Below are positions 26,073 to 34,132 of a stretch of DNA of 39,943 nucleotides, piece after piece (the first letter of the stretch is position 1; each line of letters starts with the position of its first letter). This DNA comes from Rubellimicrobium sp. GTDB lineage: Bacteria > Pseudomonadota > Alphaproteobacteria > Rhodobacterales > Rhodobacteraceae. The stretch is taken from the NCBI GenBank assembly GCA_019454835.1, contig JACFNP010000031.1, positions 1 to 39,943 of the forward strand. The letters are read 5' to 3'. The position numbers were made by a program, and so were the translations under genes. Under the pieces are notes generated by a model, which was given only the letters and a program-made list of their open reading frames with translations, did no database searches and was not told the DNA's origin.

Positions 26073-26927
26073 TCAGTTGCGCACGAAATAGGCGTCGGCA
26101 AAGCCCTGCGCCTTCACCTGTTCAAGCCAGGTCGCCCGCTGCGCCGCCGATTCTGCAGGCCCGACGAGGACGCGCCAGTAGGGTTGCCCCTGCACGGTCG
26201 ATCGCGCCACGCGGGCGGGCACGCCGCGCCCGGTCATCTGGGCGGCAAGGCCGTTGGCGTTCGCCTCGACCGAGAAGATGCCGAGCTGGATGAAGGGCCG
26301 CTCAAGGGTGGAGGTCGCCGGTGCGGTCGCCGGTGCGGCTGCGGGCGCGGCGGCGGCGGCAGGCGGGGTGGCGGGGGCTGCGGCGGGGGCGGCGCCGTCC
26401 AGCGTCTGCGTCGAGATCGCGCCGGGGGCGAGCGTGGCCCCTTCGGCGGAATCGGGCAGGGCCTCGGGGGCGCTGTCCTCGGTGGGGGCGGGCTGGGCTG
26501 CCTCTTCGCGGCGCAGCGCGGTGACGTTCAGGTTGGCGGGCGCGCCCGCCAGCATCCCCAGCGTCTGCGCCGCGTCGGACGAGACCTGCAACGCCGGGCC
26601 GGGATTGTCGCGTTCGCGGCGGAACAGCGCGCCGATGACGAACTTGCCGTTGTCCTCGTTGCGGATGATGACCCGTTCGGGTTCGCTGACATCGGGATGC
26701 GCGACCCAGACCCCGCCCAGCGACGGGCGCCCGTCCCAGAGGCCGGTTGCGGTGACGTGAAAGACTTCGGGCGCCTCGACATCACGTTCGACGAGTTCGA
26801 CCGACGCCGACGAGCCGGAGGTCGATGTCGCGCCGTCGCTGTCGCCCAGGCAGCCGGGCAGCGCCACCAGAAGCGCCAGCGCGGCGACCATGCCGTGCCG
26901 CGTCACGCGCTGCGGGAGGGCGATCAT
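26073..26927 (-). CDS. SPOR-domain lipoprotein
   Basis: The 284-residue product has a lipoprotein signal with lipobox LPGC (LLVALPGCLGDSD), a central globular part, and a long Ala/Pro linker (TPPAAAAAPAAAPATAPAT). A C-terminal SPOR domain follows (FIQLGIFSVEANANGLAAQM and PYWRVLVGPAESAAQR), which in this family binds glycan strands lacking stem peptides at division sites. Pairing with the carboxypeptidase suggests joint work in septal peptidoglycan. ATG 26927 gives a plausible lipoprotein signal; ATG 26963, which has AGGGGG upstream, would lengthen it by 12 residues. It heads the seven-gene operon. Confidence 0.87.
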   Translation of the reverse strand: MIALPQRVTRHGMVAALALLVALPGCLGDSDGATSTSGSSASVELVERDVEAPEVFHVTATGLWDGRPSLGGVWVAHPDVSEPERVIIRNEDNGKFVIGALFRRERDNPGPALQVSSDAAQTLGMLAGAPANLNVTALRREEAAQPAPTEDSAPEALPDSAEGATLAPGAISTQTLDGAAPAAAPATPPAAAAAPAAAPATAPATSTLERPFIQLGIFSVEANANGLAAQMTGRGVPARVARSTVQGQPYWRVLVGPAESAAQRATWLEQVKAQGFADAYFVRN

Positions 26928-27098
26928 CCGCCCGGTCCCGTTCCAGCCGATACCCTCACCCATGCCTGCCCCCTGCCGCGTGTTCGTCCCGCCTGTTGTC
27001 CGGCTGGCGGGTGGCCGGAGGATATCGTTGCCCCGCCCGCATGGGAAGCCCGCACGGCGCCCGGATCGGCGTGATCCCGCAGGCGTGATGATGCGCGG

Positions 27099-27680
27099 TC
27101 AGAAACTGAACGAGACGCTGAGGCCGAGATTGGTGGCGGTGAAGCTGGAGGCGGTGCCGTCGTCATAGCCCAGATCGGAATGCGTCGCCTCGGCCCCGAG
27201 GCGCCACTGGTCGGACAGGGCGAAATCCGCGCCCAGGCCGTAAACCGGCCCCGTCGCGCTGACGCCGATGTCGTGGTTGTTGGCCCGCGCGGCGCCGACG
27301 GCGACATAGGGCAGCAGACGGCCCATGTCATAGCCCAGCCGCAGTTCCCCGGTCAGCACGGTGACGCGCCCGGCCACCCCGCGCAGCGCCGAGATGTCGT
27401 CGTAACGCAGTTCGCCCCCGGCGACGAGGCTGCCGAAATCGCGCAGATACCCCAGATGCGCGCCGTAGACCGGGCCGGAATAGCCGGTGCCCGCATCGTC
27501 GAGATCAACAAGGCCGGTCTGCGCGCCAAGGTAGAATCCGCTCCAGTCGGTTGCGGGTGGCAGCGGCGCCGCAACGGGTGCCGCGAGCGCCGGTTCCGTG
27601 ACCGGCACCGTCAGGTCGCCCGCAAAGGCAGGCGCGGCAAGGGCCAGTGCGGCGCAGGCTGTGAGGAGCGGTCTGAACAT
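27099..27680 (-). CDS. Outer-membrane beta-barrel protein, Omp25/opacity-like
   Basis: The 193-residue precursor has a signal peptide (MFRPLLTACAALALAAPAFA), a short proline-rich linker and an eight-stranded barrel pattern. The barrel includes WSGFYLGAQTGL, VYGAHLGYL, GELRYD, LTGELRLGYD and a terminal strand ending LSVSFSF, the C-terminal phenylalanine recognised by the Bam complex. ATG 27680 starts the signal peptide; the frame upstream is not coding-like. It is monocistronic with its own promoter. Ligand and function are unknown. Confidence 0.85.
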   Translation of the reverse strand: MFRPLLTACAALALAAPAFAGDLTVPVTEPALAAPVAAPLPPATDWSGFYLGAQTGLVDLDDAGTGYSGPVYGAHLGYLRDFGSLVAGGELRYDDISALRGVAGRVTVLTGELRLGYDMGRLLPYVAVGAARANNHDIGVSATGPVYGLGADFALSDQWRLGAEATHSDLGYDDGTASSFTATNLGLSVSFSF

Positions 27681-27735
27681 ATGTCCCGTGCAAGGCGACT
27701 GGCTGGCGGCAGGCGCAACATGCGCCTTGGTGTTT

Positions 27736-27764
27736 AATATAGCGTAAACGGGCATTGGATGGAA
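27736..27764 (-). promoter_or_regulatory. Likely promoter of the beta-barrel gene
   Basis: On the minus strand TATATT (27741-27736) is preceded by a 17-bp spacer and TTCCAT (27764-27759). The AT-rich stretch stands out in the GC-rich surroundings. It leaves a leader of about 50 bases before ATG 27680. Confidence 0.5.
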
Positions 27765-27786
27765 CCGTTCCGGGGCGCGCGGCCGC

Positions 27787-28890
27787 TCACGGTTCCGATA
27801 TGATCCCGCCGCCGACCGCCGCGCGCACTCCGGTCGTCGCCGGGCACGAGGTCGGCATCCCCCGCGCCACCCGCACCGCGAGATGCGCGAAGGCCTGCGC
27901 CTCGAGCATGTCGCCATCAAGGCCCGCGTCCTCGACCGGCACGACCGGCATATCCAGCGCCGCCGCCAGCATCGCCATCAGCGTGGCGTTGTGGCGCCCG
28001 CCGCCGGTGACCAGCAGGCGCGCGGGCGGCGCGGGGCAATGCTCCATCCCCCGCATCACCGCCGCCGCCGCGCAGGCGGTCAGCGTGGCCGCCGCATCGG
28101 CATCGGACAGGTCGGCCACCGCATCCTGCAACCCCGCCCAGGCGTCGCGGTCCAGCGATTTCGGCGGCATCTTCAGGAAATAGCCGTGGGTGAGGAACCG
28201 CTCGACCACCCCCGCCGCGACCGAACCCCGCGCCGCCAGCGCGCCGCCCGCATCCTGCGTCAGCCCGCGCCGCGCCTGCATCAGATCGTTGAGCGGCGCG
28301 TTGGCCGGGCCGGTATCGAACGCCACCAGCGCACCCTCGGCTTCGGGTGCGGGGGCGGCGGGGTCCGCCCAGGTCAGGTTGCCGACCCCGCCGAGGTTGA
28401 GGAATGCCAGCGGCGCGCGTGCCCCGGCCCACCGCGCCAGCGCGAAATGATAGAACGGCGCCAGCGGCGCGCCCTCGCCGCCCAGCCGCACGTCGGCGGA
28501 GCGGAAATCCCACACCACCGGCACCCCCAGCGCCCGCGCCAGTGCCGCGCCGTTGCCCGCCTGCAAGGTGCCGCGCCCGTGCGGATCATGCGCCAGCGTC
28601 TGGCCGTGAAAGCCCGCTAGCGCCACATCGGGCGCATCGGCCAGCAGCAGGGCCAGCACTTCGGCATGGGCGCGGTCCACGACATCCGCCGCGCGTTCGA
28701 CCGCCGGGCCGTCCCACTGGCCCAGCGCCGCGCGCAGCACCGCGCGTTCGGCGTCGGTATAGGGCCGGTAGGCGGACGGGCCGAACGCGAACACCCTTTC
28801 GCCATCGGTGCGCAGCAGCGCGGCATCCACCCCGTCGAGCGAGGTGCCCGACATCGTGCCCGCCGCCCAGATCGCGCCCTTCCCCAACAT
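27787..28890 (-). CDS. anmK: Anhydro-N-acetylmuramic acid kinase
   Basis: AnmK cleaves and phosphorylates 1,6-anhydro-N-acetylmuramic acid during peptidoglycan recycling. The 367-residue protein opens with [18 protein letters not shown]. It has [47 protein letters not shown] and [12 protein letters not shown], all family signatures of this ASKHA-fold kinase. ATG 28890 has GAGGGAAA upstream. It is divergent from tyrS with only 61 bp between start codons, an arrangement I recall from other Rhodobacteraceae. Confidence 0.95.
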   Translation of the reverse strand: MLGKGAIWAAGTMSGTSLDGVDAALLRTDGERVFAFGPSAYRPYTDAERAVLRAALGQWDGPAVERAADVVDRAHAEVLALLLADAPDVALAGFHGQTLAHDPHGRGTLQAGNGAALARALGVPVVWDFRSADVRLGGEGAPLAPFYHFALARWAGARAPLAFLNLGGVGNLTWADPAAPAPEAEGALVAFDTGPANAPLNDLMQARRGLTQDAGGALAARGSVAAGVVERFLTHGYFLKMPPKSLDRDAWAGLQDAVADLSDADAAATLTACAAAAVMRGMEHCPAPPARLLVTGGGRHNATLMAMLAAALDMPVVPVEDAGLDGDMLEAQAFAHLAVRVARGMPTSCPATTGVRAAVGGGIISEP

Positions 28891-28951
28891 GCGCTTTCCC
28901 TCATGCCGCGCCCTCCCTATAGGTGACGCGACTGCAGACGGGGAACAAGAC

Positions 28952-30202
28952 ATGACCTATCGCCCGCGATCCGAATTCATGGCCACGATCATGGCGCGCG
29001 GCTTTCTGGCCGATTGCACCGATTATCAGGGGCTGGACGAGGCGCTCTCCAAGGGCGTGGTCACCGCCTATATCGGCTATGACGCCACCGCCAAATCGCT
29101 GCATGTCGGCCATCTGCTGAACATCATGCTGCTGCGCTGGTTCCAGAAGACCGGGCATCGGCCGATCACGCTGATGGGCGGCGGCACCACCAAGGTCGGC
29201 GACCCGTCGTTCCGTTCGGACGAACGCCCGCTGCTGTCGGGCGCGCAGATCGACGCCAATATCGCCGCGATGAAGACGGTGTTCGCGCGTTACCTGTCCT
29301 ATGACGGCGGCGCTTCACCGGCGCTGATGCTGAACAATGCCGAATGGCTCGACGGGCTGAACTACCTCGATTTCCTGCGCGACATCGGGCGGCATTTTTC
29401 CGTGAACCGGATGCTGTCGTTCGAATCGGTGAAATCGCGGCTGGACCGCGAACAGTCGCTGAGCTTTCTCGAATTCAACTACATGATCCTCCAGGCCTAC
29501 GATTTCCTTGAACTGCACCGGCGTTACGACTGCCTGCTGCAGATGGGCGGCTCGGACCAGTGGGGCAACATCGTCAATGGCATCGACCTGACGCGCCGGG
29601 TGCTGGACGAGGACATCTACGGCCTGACCACGCCGCTCTTGACCACCTCGGACGGCCGCAAGATGGGCAAGAGCCAGGGCGGCGCCATCTGGCTGTCGGG
29701 CGATCTGCTGAGCCCTTACGAATTCTGGCAGTTCTGGCGCAATACCACCGACGCCGACACCGGGCGCTTTTTGCGACTGTTCACCGAACTGCCGCTGGAA
29801 GAATGCGACCGGCTGGGGGCGCTGGGCGGGGCCGAGATCAACGAGGCGAAGATCATCCTCGCCCGCGAGGTGACGACCCTGCTGCACGGTGCCGATGCCG
29901 CCGCTGCCGCCGAATCGACCGCGCGGCAGGTGTTCGAGTCGGGCGGCGTCGGCGACGATCTGCCGACACTGGTGCTGACGCCCGCCGAGGTCGGCAACGG
30001 CATCTCGGCCAGCCAGTTGTTCGTGCGTTCGGGGCTGGCGCCCTCGGGGAAAGAGGCGCGCCGCCTGATCGAGAGCGGCGGCGCACGGGTCGATGACGCG
30101 GTGCTCGACGATCCGGGACGGATGTTCCTGAGCGGCGATCTGCTGCAGGCGCTGAAACTGTCGGCAGGCCGCAAGCGTCACGCGCTGGTGCGGATGGGGT
30201 GA
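28952..30202 (+). CDS. tyrS: Tyrosyl-tRNA synthetase
   Basis: TyrRS charges tRNA-Tyr. The 416-residue class I synthetase has the HIGH-like HVGH at residues 51-54, the tyrosine-specificity region [21 protein letters not shown] (split across about residues 188-209), KMGKS at about 237-241, and a C-terminal S4 RNA-binding domain ([18 protein letters not shown]). ATG 28952 follows GGGAAC at good spacing. The open frame upstream to 28808 runs through the divergent anmK gene and is not coding. Confidence 0.97.
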   Translation: MTYRPRSEFMATIMARGFLADCTDYQGLDEALSKGVVTAYIGYDATAKSLHVGHLLNIMLLRWFQKTGHRPITLMGGGTTKVGDPSFRSDERPLLSGAQIDANIAAMKTVFARYLSYDGGASPALMLNNAEWLDGLNYLDFLRDIGRHFSVNRMLSFESVKSRLDREQSLSFLEFNYMILQAYDFLELHRRYDCLLQMGGSDQWGNIVNGIDLTRRVLDEDIYGLTTPLLTTSDGRKMGKSQGGAIWLSGDLLSPYEFWQFWRNTTDADTGRFLRLFTELPLEECDRLGALGGAEINEAKIILAREVTTLLHGADAAAAAESTARQVFESGGVGDDLPTLVLTPAEVGNGISASQLFVRSGLAPSGKEARRLIESGGARVDDAVLDDPGRMFLSGDLLQALKLSAGRKRHALVRMG

Positions 30203-30257
30203 CGGGGGGAACAAGCGCCGTTGGTGCACGCTGCGGGGGACCGGGCGTGCGGTTGCG

Positions 30258-30500
30258 GCGTGGATTGCCGCGTCGGCTGCGCCTCCTCGCAATGACGGGG
30301 TTTGATGATCGTCACCCGCGAGGCGAAGCCGAAGCAATCCCGACCGCTCGCGCAACCCCTCGGGATTGCCGCGTCGCCTTCGGCTCCTCGCAATGACGGG
30401 GGTTAATCGTCATTGCGAGCCGACAGGCGAAGCAATCCATGCCGGGCGCACGGTTGTGATGTGGATTGCTTCGTCGCCTTCGGCTCCTCGCAATGACGGG
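30258..30500. repeat. Half element and two inverted-repeat elements downstream of tyrS
   Basis: A right half-element at 30258-30299 is followed by full copies at 30309-30400 (left end altered to GTCACCCGCGAGG) and 30408-30500 (ATCCATGCCGGGC-type spacer). They fill the gap between tyrS and the unknown minus-strand gene, whose stop is 2 bp beyond. Confidence 0.87.
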
Positions 30501-30502
30501 TG

Positions 30503-31192
30503 CTAATCGCGGCACAAATACACCGCGCTGCCCGCTGCCATCACGGTAACCGCCGCCGCGCCTGCGACGGCGGGGGTCGAGAGCGCCGTGGCCAGTGCCC
30601 CGGCGCCGTGGCCGAGCGCCGACTGGACCAGCGAGGCCCGTCCGGTCAGCATCGCCGCGCCCGAGGCCGAGGCGAAGGCGGTCACGCCCTCGCCCAGCGA
30701 ATCGACCTCATGGCCGGTCGCGGCGCGGGTGACGGCGCGGGCGATCCCGGCGCCGTCCCCGGCTGCGGCATTCACCCGCTCGCAGACCGTCACCCGGCAA
30801 TGGCCGCGAAAGTTGCGCTTGCCGGGGACCAGAAGCCAGCCCTCGTCGCCGGGCGCCTCGGCAAGGCAATGTGCCTCGACCTCGTCGAGCGCGAGGATGC
30901 CCGCCAGATAGGCGATGGTGGTCTCGCTGTCGCAGGCGACCGGCTGGCCCCAGGCGCGGTTCCACAGGCTGCCCGGCCAGGCCAGCAGCCGCTCGCGCAG
31001 GGACGGATCGGGGTCGGCAAGGATCGCGCCGGGGGCGATGGCGATGTCGAGGCCGTTCACCCGCGCGATGCAGGCCCGCTCCTGCGCGGCGCCGGCACCG
31101 GCAAGAAGGATCAGCAGCAGCGCGGCGGCGCTGGCGCGGGTCGCGTTCTCATTGACTCGGTGGATCCGCCTTGACCCGTCGTTCTTGCGCAT
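30503..31192 (-). CDS. Unknown secreted, cysteine-containing protein with C-terminal hydrophobic segment
   Basis: I do not recognise a family. The 229-residue product has a basic N terminus and a hydrophobic core ending GAGAAQE (ASAAALLLILLAGAGAAQ), consistent with export. The mature part contains six cysteines (for example ERACIARVNG, VACDSET, GHCRVTVCERV), suggesting disulfides in the periplasm. It ends in an Ala/Val-rich segment PAVAGAAAVTVMAAGSAVY that could be a membrane helix. The only plausible start, ATG 31192, lies inside a 43-bp palindromic repeat and has no Shine-Dalgarno. It follows the helicase gene by 40 bp. Confidence 0.6.
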   Translation of the reverse strand: MRKNDGSRRIHRVNENATRASAAALLLILLAGAGAAQERACIARVNGLDIAIAPGAILADPDPSLRERLLAWPGSLWNRAWGQPVACDSETTIAYLAGILALDEVEAHCLAEAPGDEGWLLVPGKRNFRGHCRVTVCERVNAAAGDGAGIARAVTRAATGHEVDSLGEGVTAFASASGAAMLTGRASLVQSALGHGAGALATALSTPAVAGAAAVTVMAAGSAVYLCRD

Positions 31193-31231
31193 TTTCGCGG
31201 GCGCCGGATGTTCCGTCCGGCTGCGAAATGC
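31189..31231. repeat. 43-bp palindromic repeat, copy 1
   Basis: The sequence from GCATTTTCGCGGGC to GCTGCGAAATGC is an imperfect palindrome with an inner stem GCCGGA/TCCGGC around TGTTCCG and outer arms GCATTT/AAATGC. It matches 33691-33733 at 40 of 43 positions. It sits between the helicase stop (31233-31235) and the next gene, whose ATG is part of it. Confidence 0.8.
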
Positions 31232-31232
31232 T

Positions 31233-32687
31233 TCAGCCCGCACGGCGCTCGGCAAAGCTCAGCCGGATGAAGGCCGGGGCGTCGTCGCCCATGCCGACCA
31301 CGGCGTCGTCGTGGCGGCCGCGATCACGGCGCGGGGCGCGGTCCTGCTTCGGTTCGGGCCTGCGTTCCGGCTGGCGGTCCTGCCTGGGTGCGGGCGCCGG
31401 TTCCGGCTTGCGCGCGGGATGCGCGGCCTCGGCGGGGGCGGGGGCGGCTTCGGCCTTGCGCGGCGTCTCGGTGCGCGGGCGGCGGGCGGGTTTCGCCTCG
31501 GCGTCGTCGCGGCGCGGGCGGCGTTCGGGGCGGGCCTCGGCCTGAGGGGCCTCGACGCGCGGGATCGGCTTCTGCACCAGCTTTTCGATGGCATCGACCA
31601 GCTTGTCGTCGCGCGGCCCGGCGATCATCAGCGCCTTGCCCGAACGTCCGGCGCGGCCGGTGCGACCGATGCGGTGGACGTAATCCTCGGAATGGGTCGG
31701 CACGTCGAACTGGAACACATGCGTGACCTCGGGAATGTCCAGCCCGCGCGCCGCCACGTCCGAGGCGATCAGGAACCGCACCTTGCCCTCGCGGAAGCCG
31801 TCGAGGGTGCGCATCCGCTGCGACTGTTCGAGATCGCCGTGGATCGGTTCGGCGTCATAGCCGTGTCGGCGCAGCGATTTCGCCACGATGTCCACGTCCG
31901 ACTTGCGGTTGCAGAACACGATGGCGTTCGAGCAGGCCGCGCCCTCGCGGTCGATCAGCGCGCGCAGCAGCGCCCGCTTGTCGGCGGCCGCCCGTTCACG
32001 CGACGCGGGCGCAAAGGCCACGACGCCCTGTTCGATGTTTTCGGCGGCGGTCGCGGCACGGGCCACCTCGACGCGCGCCGGGGCCTGCAGGAAGGTGTTG
32101 GTGATCCGCTCGATTTCCGGGGCCATGGTGGCCGAGAAGAACAGCGTCTGGCGCGTGAAGGGCGTCAGGCTGAAGATGCGCTCGATGTCGGGGATGAAGC
32201 CCATGTCGAGCATCCGGTCGGCCTCGTCCACGACCATGACCTGCACGCCGGTCAGCAAGAGCTTGCCGCGTTCAAAATGATCGAGCAGCCGCCCCGGCGT
32301 GGCGATCAGCACATCGACACCCCGGTCGATGAGCACTTCCTGTTCCTTGAAGCTGACGCCGCCGATCAGCAGCGCCTTGGAGAGCTTGAGGTATTTCGTA
32401 TAGGCGTCGAAGTTTTCCGCCACCTGCGCGGCCAGTTCGCGCGTCGGGCACAGGACCAGCGAACGCGGCATCCGCGCCCGTGCCCTTCCCCGCGACAGCC
32501 GCGAGATCATCGGCAGCACGAAGGCGGCAGTCTTGCCGGTGCCGGTCTGGGCGATACCCAGCACGTCGCGCCCTTCAAGGGCGGGCGGGATGGCATCGGC
32601 CTGGATGGGGGTCGGGGTTTCGTAGCCCGCCTCGACGAGCGCGCGCAGAACCTGGGGGTCAAGGTTCAGATCGGAGAATTGAGTCAT
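31233..32687 (-). CDS. DEAD-box RNA helicase, RhlE-like
   Basis: The 484-residue protein remodels RNA using ATP; relatives act in ribosome assembly, RNA decay and cold adaptation. All core motifs are present: Q motif GYETPTPIQ, AQTGTGKTAAF, PTRELA, TPGRLLD, VDEADRMLDMGF, FSATM, IVFCNRKSD, ARGLDIP and HRIGRTGRAGR. A C-terminal tail of about 110 residues is rich in Arg, Ala, Pro and Glu (PARRPRTETPRKAEAAPAPA), typical of RhlE-type unstructured RNA-binding tails. ATG 32687 begins the Q-motif domain; the upstream frame is not conserved. It may be cotranscribed with the unknown gene downstream. Confidence 0.94.
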   Translation of the reverse strand: MTQFSDLNLDPQVLRALVEAGYETPTPIQADAIPPALEGRDVLGIAQTGTGKTAAFVLPMISRLSRGRARARMPRSLVLCPTRELAAQVAENFDAYTKYLKLSKALLIGGVSFKEQEVLIDRGVDVLIATPGRLLDHFERGKLLLTGVQVMVVDEADRMLDMGFIPDIERIFSLTPFTRQTLFFSATMAPEIERITNTFLQAPARVEVARAATAAENIEQGVVAFAPASRERAAADKRALLRALIDREGAACSNAIVFCNRKSDVDIVAKSLRRHGYDAEPIHGDLEQSQRMRTLDGFREGKVRFLIASDVAARGLDIPEVTHVFQFDVPTHSEDYVHRIGRTGRAGRSGKALMIAGPRDDKLVDAIEKLVQKPIPRVEAPQAEARPERRPRRDDAEAKPARRPRTETPRKAEAAPAPAEAAHPARKPEPAPAPRQDRQPERRPEPKQDRAPRRDRGRHDDAVVGMGDDAPAFIRLSFAERRAG

Positions 32688-32868
32688 GTGCGTCCTGGAT
32701 GGCCCGGAGATCCGGGCGGAAAGGGGACGCAGAACCCGCGCGTCCCTGCAAAAGGCCCGCCGCATTGCGGACCCGCGCGACAGCTAGTCAAGCCGGGGGC
32801 AAAAGTCAAGAAACACGGGGTTTTGTTGCCGGGCAATCGCATTTGCCTGCCATGCGGCGAGCGGTTTG

Positions 32869-32950
32869 CGGATTTTCCCCTTCGGGCGTGCGCAGCACGA
32901 CCGTTGCAACATGCGGGCTGCCGCGCCGGGTATGTGCGATTACCCTGCCT
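32869..32950. repeat. Shared repeat segment, short form without GC-rich palindrome insert
   Basis: This segment matches the flanks of the repeats at 186-303 and 13857-14014. At the junction CACGACC/GTTGCAAC (32902/32903) it lacks the 74-75 bp present in those copies. It continues through CGGGCTGCCGCGCCGGG to CCCTGCCT, as in the copy near 14000. Confidence 0.8.
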
Positions 32951-32958
32951 CCTCCCCA

Positions 32959-33151
32959 CCGTCATTGCGAACGAAGTGAAGAAATCCATACCGGGCGCGG
33001 CACCCGGTCCATGGATTGCCGCGTCGCCTGCGGCTCCTCGCAATGACGGGAGAGATTTCGTCATTGCGAGGCGCAGCCGAAGCAACCTCGATCACTTGCG
33101 CATGACCATCGGGGCTGCTTCGTCGCCTCCGCCTCCTCGCAATGACGGGGG
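32959..33151. repeat. Two tandem inverted-repeat elements
   Basis: Elements at 32959-33051 (left arm GAACGAAGTGAAG variant, ATCCATACCGGGC-type spacer) and 33058-33150 (ACTTGCGCATGACCATCGG-type spacer). They end 5 bp before the stop of the MBL gene. The rest of the 468-bp gap to the helicase start holds the segment at 32869-32950 and otherwise nothing I can name. Confidence 0.87.
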
Positions 33152-33155
33152 CGGC

Positions 33156-34091
33156 TCACCCCGCTTTTGCGAACACCGCGCTGCGCCACGGGCCGCCGGT
33201 GGTCGTCGCGCGGCCTTCGCTGGCCAGGGCGATCAGATGCGCGATGCAGGTCAGTTCGGCGGCAAAACGCAGGTGTTCGGGCAGCCCGGCATAGCTGCGC
33301 GCCGTCAGCTCGGTGCAGGTGGCGGGGCCTTCGGCCAGCGCCGCGACGATGCTCGCCTCGCGGGCGCGGCGGTGGGCGGCCAGCGTGGCGATGCGCGCGC
33401 CCGCATCCGCCAGCACCTCGCCATGTCCCGGCAGGCCCAGCCGGGGCCGCAACGCCGCGAGCCGCGCAAGCGAGGCCATGTAGTCGATCAGGTCGCCCGA
33501 GGGCGGCGGGATGATGCTCGTCGCCCAGCCCATCACCGTGTCGCCGGTCACCAGCGTGCCGTCGCCGCGCCACAGGCAGATGTGGTCGTGCATGTGGCCG
33601 GGGGTGTGGAGCACCGCCCAGCCCTCGACCTCGTCGCCGTCCTGCAGCGCGATGTCGGGGGCAAGGGGTGCCGCGGCTTGCTGTTCCGTCGCATTGTCGC
33701 GGGCGCCGGATGTTCCGGCCGGCTGCGAGATGCTCCGGTCAAACGTCAGGCCCAGCGCCCCGGCCCGCCCGCTGGCCTGCGAGGGCGCGAAGGCCATCAG
33801 CGGCGCGTCCAGCGCCTGCGCCAGGCGCGGCGCCAGCGCGGTGTGGTCGCGGTGGCCGTGGGTCAGAAGGATGCCCGCGACGCGGCGCCCGGCGGTGGCG
33901 GCGACGATCCGGGCCAGATGGTCGTCGTCGTCGGGGCCGGGATCGACAATCAGCAGGCGCCGTTCCCCGAGGCACCAGGTGTTGGTGCCGCTGCCGGTCA
34001 TCGGCGAAGGGTTCGGCGCGCGGATGCGCAGGATGTCGGCGGCGATCCGCCCGCCCGTCTGCCCGCCCGTCCGGTCGCTGTCTGCGGTCAT
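33156..34091 (-). CDS. MBL-fold metallohydrolase, glyoxalase II/LACTB2-like, with in-frame palindrome insertion
   Basis: The 311-residue protein has the zinc-binding motif THGHRDH at residues 77-83, HTPGHMHDHICLW, VTGDTVMGW and PGHGEVL, followed by a C-terminal winged-helix-like domain as in LACTB2-type hydrolases. These act on thioesters, RNA or related substrates; the substrate here is unknown. Residues 120-134 (SISQPAGTSGARDNA) are encoded by a 43-bp palindrome that also occurs at 31189-31231. They fall in a variable loop between motifs, so activity is probably kept. ATG 34091 is 41 bp from the divergent histidine kinase start. Confidence 0.88.
   Translation of the reverse strand: MTADSDRTGGQTGGRIAADILRIRAPNPSPMTGSGTNTWCLGERRLLIVDPGPDDDDHLARIVAATAGRRVAGILLTHGHRDHTALAPRLAQALDAPLMAFAPSQASGRAGALGLTFDRSISQPAGTSGARDNATEQQAAAPLAPDIALQDGDEVEGWAVLHTPGHMHDHICLWRGDGTLVTGDTVMGWATSIIPPPSGDLIDYMASLARLAALRPRLGLPGHGEVLADAGARIATLAAHRRAREASIVAALAEGPATCTELTARSYAGLPEHLRFAAELTCIAHLIALASEGRATTTGGPWRSAVFAKAG
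33691..33733. repeat. 43-bp palindromic repeat, copy 2, inside the MBL-hydrolase gene
   Basis: It is 40/43 identical to the copy at 31189-31231, with the inner stem GCCGG/CCGGC and outer arms GCAT/ATGC. It is read in frame without a stop within the MBL gene. Both copies have the same orientation on the plus strand, and both are read by minus-strand genes. Confidence 0.8.
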
Positions 34092-34132
34092 GCTGCCTTC
34101 CCCATCTGTGCGCGACGCCCTAATCTGCCCCC

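Noticed and set aside
28891-28951. Promoters for divergent anmK and tyrS
   Set aside because: CTATAGG is -10-like, but no partner -35 at proper spacing could be shown on either strand.
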